The translations under genes and the position numbers were made by a program. A stretch of 64,000 bases of DNA, taken from NCBI RefSeq assembly GCF_014158035.1, contig NZ_JACFXW010000001.1, positions 2,892,001 to 2,956,000 on the forward strand, given 5' to 3'. Under the pieces are notes generated by a model that did not search any database, was not told where the DNA came from, and saw nothing but the letters and a program-made list of their open reading frames with translations. This document shows, one piece after another, positions 8,510 to 17,755 of this stretch (position 1 is the stretch's first letter; every line of letters begins with the position of its first letter). This stretch comes from Rhizobium sp. G21. Lineage in GTDB: Bacteria > Pseudomonadota > Alphaproteobacteria > Rhizobiales > Rhizobiaceae.

Positions 8510-8529
8510 GGGTATTACCCGGTGACACC
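8510..8529. promoter_or_regulatory. Palindromes upstream of the antitoxin gene (candidate autoregulatory operator)
   Basis: GGGTATTACCC (8510-8520) and GGTGACACC (8521-8529) are two abutting perfect palindromes with single-base centres, 21-40 bp upstream of the antitoxin start. Ribbon-helix-helix antitoxins bind short palindromes of this sort. The assignment is inferred from position only. Confidence 0.45.
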
Positions 8530-8603
8530 TTAGGCTACCTTCGCCGAACTGTCCATGCGCAGGGGTGGCGCTGAAGGCGCTGCGAGAATTGCAGGCGCCA
8601 AAG

Positions 8604-9122
8604 TCAGGCGGGTTTGACCTTGGCGGCGAGGATGCGCCTGAGGTCGTCGACCTGGGCAGCCGTCAGCGCCCGCTTGGGCAGCATGTTGAACAGGCGCGGC
8701 CCCTGAAACAGCAGGAAAACCCTGTCATTGTCCGCCCATTTCAGAAAATCGCTCCAGGGAATGGTCACGCCGCCCTGCTGGTTTGTCAGGGTCACGTTTT
8801 CTTCCGTCCAGGCGACCATCGTCTCGTAGCGCAGCGTCTTCTGCGCCGCATATGATTTCCGCGCCGCCGCCCGCGCCACATAGAAATACTGAAAAAACGG
8901 CAGGACGAAGCCGATGGCCATCATGATGTAGAAGGGCGTGAATGCGGATCGCCTTGACTCCGGCGCAAACAGCGAGAGGACGAAGATGGCGAGAATGATG
9001 AGATAGCCTGCAAGCCGCCCGCGTGAGGTGAAGGTTTTGACCGTGAACAGCTTGTTGGCGGCGATGTAGTCATCGGCGGTCAAGGTGAGGGTGGTGGTGC
9101 GGGTGGGGTCGGGGTCGGTCAT
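8604..9122 (-). CDS. YcxB-like membrane protein
   Basis: A 172-residue protein with two adjacent transmembrane helices (LAGYLIILAIFVLSLFA and TPFYIMMAIGFVLPFFQYFY), followed by a soluble C-terminal domain holding the YcxB-type stretch YETMVAWTEENVTLTNQQGG and IPWSDFLKWADNDRVFLLF. The family is widespread, and its function is unknown. ATG 9122 (MTDPDPTR) is chosen over the in-frame start 14 codons upstream because the upstream residues are Pro/Leu/Arg-rich and unlike the family. It stands alone between the toxin-antitoxin pair and the AT-rich island. Confidence 0.75.
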   Translation of the reverse strand: MTDPDPTRTTTLTLTADDYIAANKLFTVKTFTSRGRLAGYLIILAIFVLSLFAPESRRSAFTPFYIMMAIGFVLPFFQYFYVARAAARKSYAAQKTLRYETMVAWTEENVTLTNQQGGVTIPWSDFLKWADNDRVFLLFQGPRLFNMLPKRALTAAQVDDLRRILAAKVKPA

Positions 9123-9468
9123 TGGCTTGAGTCTAGGCTCTTTAAGGGGCGGGAGAGGAAGCATATCCCGGCGGGCGATGTCGTGAAGAAATTGGAAGGT
9201 ACTAGCGCTGCGGACAGCTCTTCAGGTTAGGTGGCTATTGCCTGTTGTCGTTTCCTAGAGTGTCATAAGCAATATCGCATTTTTTGAGGTCCCGCAAAAA
9301 TGCCATTTATCAGCTTTGGTTACGTGTGCGGGTGCCTTTTTACAAAATATCGCTGTCTGTTGTTGTCTTGGTCTTCGCGGGCCAACACTTAACTTGCGTG
9401 CTGCGGGTTGTTGTGAATGAATGTTTTGGAGTGCAAATTGATGTAGCCACCAAATTTCTGATAGGTAG
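9123..9468. other. Noncoding stretch upstream of the reverse transcriptase, with one hairpin and a weak overlapping ORF
   Basis: No recognised gene is present. The composition drops in GC from about 9180 on, marking the left side of the island. A hairpin at 9277-9303 (arms GCATTTTTTG and CAAAAATGC, one T bulged) is the only clear secondary structure. A 62-codon frame opening with TTG at 9284 ends in the ATGA that also starts the reverse transcriptase. It has no recognisable domain and no convincing ribosome site. Defence reverse transcriptases are often preceded by a structured noncoding RNA, so this is where one would be expected, but none is recognised. Confidence 0.4.
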
Positions 9469-11177
9469 ATGACGCTTGCTCAAACAATTCTGAGGTCGCT
9501 ACTCGGGAAAGGGTACTTCCCAAGGAACTTCCGCCGGTTTTTACAACCTCAGATTTTGGAGAGCACGCAGAGGAAATTTTGGGCGATTGGCTGGCGTCGG
9601 AGTTGTATACGCAGAAAACAGCTAAAGATTTCCCAAAGATTAACGGAAAGATCCCGCGAGGCCGGGCAGGGTTCAAAAGGCTAGTATACGCCGATCCGGA
9701 GATAATTTCTAAGCCTAAAAAATTTTATGAGCGACGCAACATTCACATTACACACCCTATTCCACAGGCGCTTCTTACAAACGAAATCGCTCACAATTGG
9801 AGAAATCTCCAAAAATCCTAACTCTTCGAAAATATTCTAAAGACGAAATAATAGTATCTGATACTTATGATCGATCGATAAAGGGAATTAACTTTTTATT
9901 GCATCGCGCAAAGAAAGAATACATCGAATCTACAGCTGATTGGCTGGTGAAAACCGATATTTCTCGTTTTTATCCTTCCATTTATACTCACTCCATTCCA
10001 TGGGCGGCTTATGGAAAAGAAAAGGTAAAATCATCAATTAAAATGTATGAAGGCAGTTTTGCTGATCGACTGGACGTGCTTGTACGCGCCTGCAACAGAA
10101 ATCAGACAGTGGGTTTACCTATAGGTCCAGAGACATCCCGTATTTTGGCGGAAATTATATCTTCTCGGATAGATTTTCAGTTTTCATCGGACTTGCCAAA
10201 ACTTCGTGTCGATGCAGTTGACCGTTTGCAAGACGACTGGATGGTAGGAGCAGGTTCGCTTGAGGAGGCAGAAAAGATACTGTCGGTTATCAGCGCATGC
10301 TATCGCGATTATGGCCTGGAGATTAACGGTACCAAAACCTCAATCACACATATTCTTGGGTCGCGATTAGAAAGCTGGAGATCGGAGATTTCTGCGTTTC
10401 TATCGCACAGGTCTGGAGGGTTGTATGGGTCCAGGATGCAAGAGTTCTTGTCTCTCTGCTTCAGGTTGCAGCTTGCGTCTCCCGGCGAACCCGTCATGAA
10501 CTATGCGCTTGGGATCATTGAAGGTCGAAAATATGCTCGTAGCGATGTCCAAGCCCTCGAGTCCTTCTTATTAAAAGCCGCGGCGGTTTCTCCAGCATCT
10601 ATGGACCGCATATGCCGCATTATCATTAATATTGAATATCAGATGGGGGTTATCCAGGGACCGCTTGGTGAGTAGATTTTTGGCGCTAGCTGAGAGGCAC
10701 TTTAGTACGGGAGCGCTTTTTGAAGCTATTTGGCTGATATACACAATCCGAGGGCTGAAGAAACCTGTTAGGTCAACGCGCATTGTTGAGCTAGTTGAAC
10801 ATACTAATTCAAGTGTTTTGCGGCTTTTGTTGATGGATATGGGCGACAAAGGTATCTTTCAGAACAAAATTCCTGCTGAAAATTGGGCTCAAGAAGCATC
10901 TCACGATCGCGTACTTTCCGACTGGAGTTGGCTTTACGCTTACGAGGCGATTCGTAAGGGGTGGATGCCTGATCCACATAACCTTTTGCAAAAGCCTTTC
11001 TTCAAGGCAATGCATGACAGAGATGTGGTATTCTACGACCCAGAGAAGAATGTTAGGAGCTCCTGGTCCTTAAGGCGAGATATGGCCTCCGAGCGTGCCC
11101 GACAAACTACGGAGGTAGTCGAGCTACTAAATTCTTTACGAGGAGCCGTGGATTTTGATCAGTGGGAAAATTACTGA
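9469..11177 (+). CDS. Reverse transcriptase of the unknown-group/defence-associated type (three frame interruptions)
   Basis: Joined across three indels this gives about 569 residues. The N-terminal motif is GYFPRELPPVFTTSDF. RT motif A is KTDISRFYPSIYTHSIPW (about 9950-10003), motif B NQTVGLPIGPETS (about 10100-10140), catalytic motif C RLQDDWMVG (Asp-Asp at 10232-10237) and motif D GLEINGTKTS. An alpha-helical C-terminal part of about 180 residues follows (FLALAERHFSTGALFEAIWL). It resembles the non-mobile unknown-group RTs that include the DRT and Abi phage-defence enzymes. It lacks the maturase and endonuclease domains of group II introns. Motif C is LQDD where most RTs have YxDD. Frame breaks: one base missing near 9524, one A missing in the A-run 9811-9815 and one extra G in 10645-10649. 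All are in short homopolymers, so they may be sequence errors. Base composition is far more AT-rich than the neighbours, indicating horizontal acquisition. Confidence 0.85.
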
Positions 11178-11300
11178 ACTTATCCATTCGATCTATTCTC
11201 AAGTTATCGCGCGCTATAATACCCCTGCCATGTGGGTACCTCGGGATGTCTCAAATTTTCGAGCAGGCACCTCTAATCAAACATAATTGAGCTGACCAAA

Positions 11301-11325
11301 AGTAGGAAGCGGCGTCACCGCCGCC
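11301..11325 (-). terminator. Possible terminator after xylA
   Basis: On the minus strand a GCGGCG/CGCCGC stem (11309-11314 with 11319-11324) and a 4-nt loop lies just beyond the xylA stop and is followed by a T-rich stretch (CTACTTTTGG). The T-tract is not immediate, so this is only a plausible terminator. Confidence 0.4.
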
Positions 11326-11342
11326 TCCCTTTGTCTCCCGCC

Positions 11343-12655
11343 TCAAACGTAGCGGTTGACCACGTTTTCCAGCAATTCCTGCTTGCCGGATTTCGGCTGC
11401 GGGTTGATGTCCTCGGCTTCGACGCGGGCGGCGATGGTTTCGAGGCTTTCGGAGGCCAGCATTTTCTGGTTTTCGGGCTTGGCCCAGCCGGCGTAGCGGG
11501 CGTCGAGCGGGGGGCGGAGAGCGCCTTTTCCTCGATCATGGCGGCGGCGGCGGCCTTCAGGCCGCGGGCGCAGCAATCGATGCCGCCGATATGGCCGATC
11601 AGCAGGTCTTCGGCGTCGAGCGACTGGCGGCGCAGTTTGGCGTCGAAATTGGTGCCGCCCGAGGTGAAGCCGCCGCCCTGCAGGACCTGGTAATAGGCCA
11701 GCGCCATTTCCGGAACATTGTTGGGGAACTGGTCGGTGTCCCAGCCGGACTGGTAGTCGTTGCGGTTCATGTCGATCGAGCCGAAGATGCCGAGCGCATT
11801 GGCGAGCGCCAGTTCATGCTCAAACGTGTGGCCGGCGAGGATGGCGTGGCCCTGCTCGATATTGACCTTCACTTCCTTCTCGAGACCGTAAGCCTTGAGG
11901 AAGCCGTAGACGGTGGCGACGTCGTAATCATACTGGTGCTTGGAGGGCTCCTGCGGCTTGGGCTCGATCAGGATCGCGCCCTTGAAGCCGATCTTGTGCT
12001 TGTATTCCACCACCATGTTGAGGAAGCGGCCCATCTGGTCCAGCTCCTTCTTGAGGTCGGTGTTGAGCAGCGTTTCATAGCCTTCGCGGCCGCCCCAGAG
12101 CACGTAGTTCTCGCCATTGAGCTTGTGGGTGGCGTCCATGCAGGTCTTCACGGTCGCGGCGGCGAAGGCGAAGACATCAGGATCGGGATTGGTGGCCGCG
12201 CCCGACATATAGCGGCGATGCGAGAATAGGTTTGCGGTGCCCCAGAGCAGCTTGACGCCGGTTTCGGCCTGCTTTCCGGCGAAGTAGTCGACGATCTCGT
12301 TGAGATTTTTGGTGTTCTCGGCGAAATTCTGGCCTTCCGGGCGCACATCGGCGTCGTGGAAGCAGTAATAGGGCGTGCCGAGCAGCTGGAAGAATTCGAA
12401 GGCGACGTCTGCTTTGAGTTTTGCCGCTTCCATGGTGTTTTCAAACCAGGGGCGCTCGAACGTGTTGCCGCCGAACGGGTCGGTGCCCGGCCAGACGAAA
12501 GTGTGCCAATAGGCGATGGCGAAGCGGAGGTGATCCTCCATGCGCTTGCCAAGCACGATTTCGTCGGGGTTGTAATGGCGATAGGCCAACGGATTGCTGC
12601 TGCCTTCGCCTTCAAATTTGATCTTTTCGATCGTGCCGAAAAAGCCGGTTCCCAT
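11343..12655 (-). CDS. xylA: Xylose isomerase (1-base frameshift near C-terminus)
   Basis: Converts D-xylose to D-xylulose in the cytoplasm. The 437-residue corrected length is normal for the long-type enzyme. Visible family segments include [14 protein letters not shown], the active-site region [12 protein letters not shown] (seen as [12 protein letters not shown]), [30 protein letters not shown] and the [20 protein letters not shown] metal-site stretch. As read, the frame leaves the family sequence after EEKALSAP. Adding one base to the G-run at 11509-11514 (a C-run on the coding strand) restores [17 protein letters not shown] and the normal end [11 protein letters not shown] at 11343. It is last in the xylR-xylB-xylA operon. 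Confidence 0.95.
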
Positions 12656-12723
12656 AGTGTTTGCTCCTTGGTTTGGTGTTCGTGGTGGTATTCTGGCGGC
12701 TGTGATGATCAGCCGCCGAGGTC

Positions 12724-14178
12724 TCAGGCGTTCAGCGCTGCGATCGCCGGATAGACGGCGCGGTAGCGCTGGTAGGCGGTCTCGAACGCGTCGCGAAGAT
12801 CCGCTTCCGGCTCGATGCTGGCTTCGGTCGCGGGCGCGGTGCAGACGGCGACGGGGTCGGCGCCGGTGGCGGCGATGAGGCCGAGGCGAGCGGCGCCGAA
12901 AGCGGCTCCGAAATCGCCGTCGGCGGGAATGTCGATGGGGGTGTCGAGCGCGGTGGCGATGGCCTTCAGCCAGTAGGTCGAGCGCGAGCCGCCGCCGATG
13001 GCGGTCATGCGCGGCACGGATGCGCCGGCGGATTTCAGCGCTTCGAGATTGTCGCGGAAGGCGAAGGCGACGCCTTCGAGCACGGCTTGCGTGAGCGTCG
13101 CGCGGTCTGATTCATGGCCGAGACCGGTGAAGACGCCACGGATTTTCGCATCATTGTGCGGCGTACGCTCGCCCGAGAGATAGGGCAGGAAGGTGACGGA
13201 GCCGGGGGCGTTGAGCGTGTCGCCCAGTTCCGCCGTCAGTTCGCCTGCCGATTTGCCGGTCACGCCGGAATGCCAGTTGAGCGCATCGGTGGCCGACAGG
13301 ATCACGCCCATCTGGTGCCAGGTGTCGGGCAGCGCGTGGCAGAAAGCGTGCACGGCGCTTTCCGGATTGGGCAGATAGCTGGCGTTTGCGGCAAACAGCA
13401 CGCCCGATGTGCCGAGCGAGACGAAGGCATTGCCTTCCTTGACGGTGCCCATGCCGCAGGCCGAGGCGGCATTGTCGCCCGCGCCGCCGGCGATCACCAC
13501 GCCTGCGCCCATGCCCCATCTGGCGGCCAGCTCGCTGCGCAGCTCGCCGGCTCTATCCGTGCCTTCGACGAGGCGCGGCATCTGGCTTTCGTCGAGATCG
13601 GTGGCGGCGAGCAGATCCGACGACCAGGCGCGCTTGCCGGTGTCGAGCCAGCTGGTGCCGGCGGAATCCGACATTTCCGAGATATGCTCGCCGGACAGCC
13701 AGAGGCGCAGATAATCCTTGGGCAGCAGCACCTTGCGGATTTTGGCGAACAGCTCGGGTTCGTTGTTCTTCACCCAGGCGAGTTTCGGCGCGGTGAAACC
13801 CGGAAACACGATGTTGCCGGTCAGCGCCCGGAAGCGCGGATCGGCGTCCAGCGCTGCGGCTTCCTTGTAGGAGCGCGTGTCGTTCCAGAGGATGCAGGGG
13901 CGCAGCACCTGGTCTGCGGCGTCGAGCAGGGTCGCGCCATGCATCTGGCCGGAGAGGCCGATGCCCTTGACGGCGGCGAGTTCAGCCGGATGGGCCGCCT
14001 TTAGCGCGTCGAGCGCCTCTTCCGTAGCGCGGATCCAGTCGGACGGCTCCTGTTCGGACCAGCCGGAATGCGGCCGCGAGACGGTGAGATGGCCATTGGC
14101 CGAGCCGATGATGTTCTGATCGGCGTCCATCAGCATGGCTTTGACGCCGGATGTGCCGAGATCGAGACCGAGATACAT
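12724..14178 (-). CDS. xylB: Xylulokinase
   Basis: Phosphorylates D-xylulose to xylulose-5-phosphate, feeding the pentose phosphate pathway. The 484-residue FGGY-family kinase has the N-terminal phosphate loop [17 protein letters not shown], a substrate-binding [12 protein letters not shown] segment, the second-domain [16 protein letters not shown] and the C-terminal ATP-site [17 protein letters not shown]. Length and motif order are normal. It lies 19 bp downstream of the regulator gene and 68 bp upstream of xylA on the same strand, so the three are likely one transcript. Confidence 0.96.
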   Translation of the reverse strand: MYLGLDLGTSGVKAMLMDADQNIIGSANGHLTVSRPHSGWSEQEPSDWIRATEEALDALKAAHPAELAAVKGIGLSGQMHGATLLDAADQVLRPCILWNDTRSYKEAAALDADPRFRALTGNIVFPGFTAPKLAWVKNNEPELFAKIRKVLLPKDYLRLWLSGEHISEMSDSAGTSWLDTGKRAWSSDLLAATDLDESQMPRLVEGTDRAGELRSELAARWGMGAGVVIAGGAGDNAASACGMGTVKEGNAFVSLGTSGVLFAANASYLPNPESAVHAFCHALPDTWHQMGVILSATDALNWHSGVTGKSAGELTAELGDTLNAPGSVTFLPYLSGERTPHNDAKIRGVFTGLGHESDRATLTQAVLEGVAFAFRDNLEALKSAGASVPRMTAIGGGSRSTYWLKAIATALDTPIDIPADGDFGAAFGAARLGLIAATGADPVAVCTAPATEASIEPEADLRDAFETAYQRYRAVYPAIAALNA

Positions 14179-14197
14179 TGTTGTCCTCCCTTGCCCT

Positions 14198-15220
14198 TCA
14201 GGGCAGATTGTCTTTCAGGAATATGTCGATGCGTATGCGCTCCTGCGCCGCGATCACCGGCAGGCCGTCGGCCCGGGCCTTGAGAACGCGGATGGCGGAG
14301 CGGATTTCGTGGCCGGGATCCTGGTTGAGGATCGCGTCGATCAGCCCGTCCTCCAGCGCCTTGCGGGTCAGCGGGCTGAGTTCATGGGCAATCGCCAGCG
14401 GACGCTCGCCCGTCGTCTGCGACAGCGAGGCGACGAGGCCGCGATTGCCGGCGCCGAGATTGTAGACGCCGATCAGATCGGGATGATCGCGGAAGGCGGA
14501 TGTCAGCAGAGATTTGACCCGGGCCGGATCGTCCTGGCTCTCCATGACATCCAACAGTCGGACGTCGGGCGCGATCTGGCCGAGACGTTCGGCAAAGCCG
14601 GCGAGGCGGTCGCGATGGTCGCCGAGCCGGAGCGAACCGGCGATGACTGCTACAGCGCCTGTGCGGCCGCCGAGGAAACGGCCCATCAGCGAGCCCGCGG
14701 TGCGGCCGGCGGCGAGATTGTCGATGCCGGTAAAATGGTCGCGGCCGGAGGCGGCGAGATCGGAGACCAGCGTGACCACGGCGACGCCCGCGTCGCGCAG
14801 CCGCTCCATGCGCGACTGGATCGCCGGCGCGTCGATCGCCACCACGGCGACGCCAGCGGGCGGATTGGCGATCAGCGCGTCGAGCGCTTGGGCGAGGCCA
14901 GCTTCGTCGAAGGCGGGCACGGCGATCAAGGTGATGTCGGTGCGCTCCAGCGCCCCGCGCAGCCGGGCGGCGGCGACTTCGTCGCGCAGGGCTTGCATGA
15001 AGGAATTGTCGCTTTCGGGAATGACGAAGGCCAGCGCATAGGTGCGGCTTTTGGCGAGATTGGCGGCGGCGACATCGCGCACGAAGCCGATGCGATCGAT
15101 GGCCGCTTCGACGCGTTCACGGGTGGCGGCGCGCACGCCGGGGCGCCGGTTGAGCACGCGGTCGACCGTGGCGAGACTGACGCCCGCTTCCCTTGCAATG
15201 TCATGAACCGTCGGTTTCAT
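14198..15220 (-). CDS. LacI-family regulator of the xylose operon
   Basis: The 340-residue protein has a LacI helix-turn-helix (TVHDIAREAGVSLATVDRVL) and a periplasmic-binding-like effector domain (YALAFVIPESDNSFMQALRD). The sequence SLATVDRVLNRRPGV, with VDRV in place of the commoner VSRV, is characteristic of a LacI subgroup found with sugar genes in rhizobia. The start is ATG 15220 (MKPTVHD). Being first in the xylR-xylB-xylA transcript, it would autoregulate together with the catabolic genes in response to xylose or a derivative. No convincing operator palindrome was found in its short 5' spacer. Confidence 0.85.
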   Translation of the reverse strand: MKPTVHDIAREAGVSLATVDRVLNRRPGVRAATRERVEAAIDRIGFVRDVAAANLAKSRTYALAFVIPESDNSFMQALRDEVAAARLRGALERTDITLIAVPAFDEAGLAQALDALIANPPAGVAVVAIDAPAIQSRMERLRDAGVAVVTLVSDLAASGRDHFTGIDNLAAGRTAGSLMGRFLGGRTGAVAVIAGSLRLGDHRDRLAGFAERLGQIAPDVRLLDVMESQDDPARVKSLLTSAFRDHPDLIGVYNLGAGNRGLVASLSQTTGERPLAIAHELSPLTRKALEDGLIDAILNQDPGHEIRSAIRVLKARADGLPVIAAQERIRIDIFLKDNLP

Positions 15221-15290
15221 GCCCGCATTCCTCCCGGATGGGGTCATAGCGAAGATTATGAGGTACGTAAATCAGAAATTTCGCGCGGCA

Positions 15291-15324
15291 AAGAAAAAGC
15301 CGGCGGGACAGGATCGCCGGCTTT
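15291..15324 (-). terminator. Rho-independent terminator after the DUF1993 gene
   Basis: A perfect 10-bp stem AAAGCCGGCG/CGCCGGCTTT (15296-15305 with 15315-15324), with a 9-nt loop, is followed on the minus strand by a run of T. It lies 25 bp beyond the stop of the DUF1993 gene and upstream of the xylose operon, separating the two units. Confidence 0.85.
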
Positions 15325-15348
15325 CGAAATTCGGATTTGCTGATGCGT

Positions 15349-15852
15349 TCAAGCGCCCAGGAAATCGCTCTTGCCGATCTTCACGTCATTCTTGCGGACG
15401 ATGTCGTAGGCGGTGGCGACATGGAAGTAGAAATTCGGCAGGCCGAACTGCAGGAGATAGGAGGCTCCGGTGAAGGACATCGTCGCCCAGGGAAATTTCA
15501 CCTCGAACTCGACCCCGGTGCGGGCGTTGACGGCGTCGGCGTCCACGGCCTCGAACAGAGCTTTGGCCTTCTCGATGCGGGCCTGGAGCTCAGCGAAGCT
15601 GGTTTCGGTGTCGGGCAGGGACGGCACGTCCTGGCCGGTGACGCGGTAGAGCATGGATTTGGTGTGATCGGTGGCGATCTGGACCTGGCGCGTCAGGTCG
15701 AACATGTCGGCCGCCAAGCGGTCGCCGAGGATCGTCTGTTCCGCGAGGCCGTGCTCCCGGCAATGGACGGAAGCTTTGGCGAGAACGGTGGAAAGACCCT
15801 TGAGGCGGGGCAGGACTGAGCCCGCGGCGACGGCGTGGAGCGTAAGGGTCAT
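15349..15852 (-). CDS. DUF1993 family protein
   Basis: A 167-residue protein matching the DUF1993 family (a DinB/YfiT-like four-helix fold): an N-terminal helix ending LKGLSTVLAKASVHCREHG, then MFDLTRQVQIATDHTKSMLYR, SFAELQARIEKAKALFEAVD, and the C-terminal SYLLQFGLPNFYFHVATAYDIVR containing the conserved PNFYFH. The family is frequent in alphaproteobacteria and has no known reaction. The start is ATG 15852. It forms a single-gene unit with its own terminator. Confidence 0.88.
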   Translation of the reverse strand: MTLTLHAVAAGSVLPRLKGLSTVLAKASVHCREHGLAEQTILGDRLAADMFDLTRQVQIATDHTKSMLYRVTGQDVPSLPDTETSFAELQARIEKAKALFEAVDADAVNARTGVEFEVKFPWATMSFTGASYLLQFGLPNFYFHVATAYDIVRKNDVKIGKSDFLGA

Positions 15853-15980
15853 GATGTGTTCCTGTTTTGCAAATTGTGGCGCGCCGCACATCGGCGGCGT
15901 CGGCGCTTGCAAGCGCAGGCTTTAGCGCGATTTGACCGGAGTGCAAGTCGTTTGCGCGGGCTGACCATGGCAACGTGTCG

Positions 15981-17045
15981 TCAGCCCTGCAGCGACGCTA
16001 TCAGGAAGGTGAAACCGAACAGGATGATGATCACGGCGCCCATGAGTTCGATGCCATGGCCGAGCTTGCCGCCGACGCCGGAGCCGGCATAGCGGAGAGC
16101 GGCGTCCTTGGCGGTGACGGCGAGCGTGGCGAGGATCGACACGGTGATCGCCGTGCCGATCGACATGGCCAGCACCGACAGCGCGCCGCCGAGATAGAGT
16201 CCATTGAGGAAAGAGAAGGTCAGCACGATCAGCGCGCCGGAGCAGGGGCGAAGCCCGACCGCCATGATCGCGGTCCAGGCGTCGGCGATGGAGAAGCGAT
16301 CGCCGCGCACGGTGTCCACCGAAGGGGCGTGGGCGTGGCCGCAGACCGAACAGACGTCGCCGGCCGCATGGGCGTGACCTTTGAGGCCGGGGCCATGGCT
16401 GTGATCGTGATCGAAACCTTCGCGAAAGCTGACATTGTGCGGCGTCGAAAAGGCCGGGATGACGGCCAGACCGGGTTCGGTCATGGCTGCCGTCAGGCTC
16501 TTGAGCTTGCGGTAGAGCAGCATGACGCCGAAACCCATGATGATGGCGAAGGAGGCGACCTCCAGCCATTTGGCGACGTCGGTCATGGTGATGAAAGTGC
16601 CGCGCAGCACGAGGAAGCCCGCCCCGGTCACCAGGATCGCTACGGCGCCCTGCACGAAGGCGGAAAGAAACGAGATCATGACGCCGCGCTTCAACTCGGT
16701 CTCGTTGGCGATCATATAGGAGGAAATGACCGCCTTGCCGTGGCCGGGACCCGCGGCGTGGAAGACGCCATAGATGAAGGAGACGCCCACCAGCCACAGC
16801 ACTTGCCAGTTGTCCTGGCGCATCGCCTTCAGCGCCTCGGTCAGCGCGCGATAGAATTGCTGTTGCTCCGCATTGATGAACAGGACGACCGGCTCCAGCC
16901 ATGGCAGATAGCGCATCATGAATTCCGAGGGCGGCCCCGCGCCCGGTTCGGCGTTGCCGAGTCCCAGCGAGGAGGCGAGCGCCAGCGACGGCGCGAGCGC
17001 GGCCAAGGCGAACAGAAGAGCGCCGCCGAGTGTTCTGCGGTTCAT
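15981..17045 (-). CDS. NicO/RcnA-type nickel/cobalt (or zinc) transporter
   Basis: The 354-residue membrane protein has an N-terminal signal-like segment (LLFALAALAPSLALA) and several helices. Its NicO signature is GVFHAAGPGHGKAVIS, with the conserved HAxGPGHGK metal motif. A cytoplasmic loop is rich in His and Cys (FDHDHSHGPGLKGHAHA, VCSVCGHAHA), followed by GLRPCSGALIVLTF. Such proteins move Ni/Co, and in alphaproteobacteria the pair with DUF1007 has been linked to metal homeostasis more broadly. Its ATG overlaps the stop of the upstream DUF1007 gene in an ATGA, so the two are translationally coupled. The metal cannot be assigned from the sequence. Confidence 0.88.
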   Translation of the reverse strand: MNRRTLGGALLFALAALAPSLALASSLGLGNAEPGAGPPSEFMMRYLPWLEPVVLFINAEQQQFYRALTEALKAMRQDNWQVLWLVGVSFIYGVFHAAGPGHGKAVISSYMIANETELKRGVMISFLSAFVQGAVAILVTGAGFLVLRGTFITMTDVAKWLEVASFAIIMGFGVMLLYRKLKSLTAAMTEPGLAVIPAFSTPHNVSFREGFDHDHSHGPGLKGHAHAAGDVCSVCGHAHAPSVDTVRGDRFSIADAWTAIMAVGLRPCSGALIVLTFSFLNGLYLGGALSVLAMSIGTAITVSILATLAVTAKDAALRYAGSGVGGKLGHGIELMGAVIIILFGFTFLIASLQG

Positions 17046-17679
17046 GAGCATTGAATTTCCATCCGCGTCGCAAACAGTTTCGACATGTCGGTGCCGGTCG
17101 GATCGTTGAAGAAGGCATCCGTCAGCGTCGACTTGTTCTCGGCGATGACTTCGTCTGGATCGGGTCTGATCACTGCGCCCTTGCACTGCTTGAAGTCGCC
17201 CATCATCACCACGTCCTTATCGAGGGGAAGTCGATGGAGGTGTAGAGCGTGGGATCATAGACGCCGAAGGTCAGCTTGCCCTTGAGCGCAATCGGCTGGG
17301 CCGGCTTGACGGCGAAGAACATCAGCAACTGGCCGGCCTTGTAGTCGACATGAATCATGTCGGGTTTGGCGACCTTGATGAGGCGGCCATTGTCGGTGAT
17401 GGTGGTGTAGTAGTCGAACTCTTCCAATGACGCCAGGACGGTCTTGCCGACTTCGGCGAGTTCGCCGGGATCGAGCTCGAGATTGGCGTTCTTGTCGAAA
17501 TCCATCAGCACGGAGGACGAGAAGACTTCGTCGAATCGCCAGATATTATGGAGTTCCTGGATATGGCCGTCGCCGCCGGCGACGATCTCGAGCCGGGCGT
17601 CGGCAAACACATGTGGATGCGTCCATGCCGCCGACGGCGCGGCAAACAGCAATGCGGCAAGCGCGAGGTCTTTCCTCAT
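17042..17679 (-). CDS. DUF1007 periplasmic protein, partner of the NicO transporter (1-base frameshift)
   Basis: The protein begins with a signal peptide (KDLALAALLFAAPSAAWT) followed by the family's HPHVFADARLEIV and SVLMDFDKNANLELDPGEL. As read, the frame stops early at 17206. Restoring one base near 17221 (a C on the + strand) continues it through DKDVVMMGDFKQCKGAV and NDPTGTDMSKLFATRMEIQ to a TGA overlapping the ATG of the NicO gene, about 212 residues. That continuation is family-like and ends exactly at a coupled start, which is strong evidence for a sequence error or a recent single indel. It probably assists metal transport in the periplasm; the mechanism is unknown. Confidence 0.85.
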
Positions 17680-17755
17680 GGATCTCCAGTCCCTTCCGAT
17701 CGACGGCAGATCGCCGAAAATTGCGTCGAAATTCCGACAGAGGGGCCATAACGCC

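Noticed and set aside
9284-9472. 62-codon frame directly upstream of, and overlapping, the reverse transcriptase start
   Set aside because: It needs a TTG start, lacks a ribosome site, and has no recognisable domain. Kept only as a note in the spacer entry.
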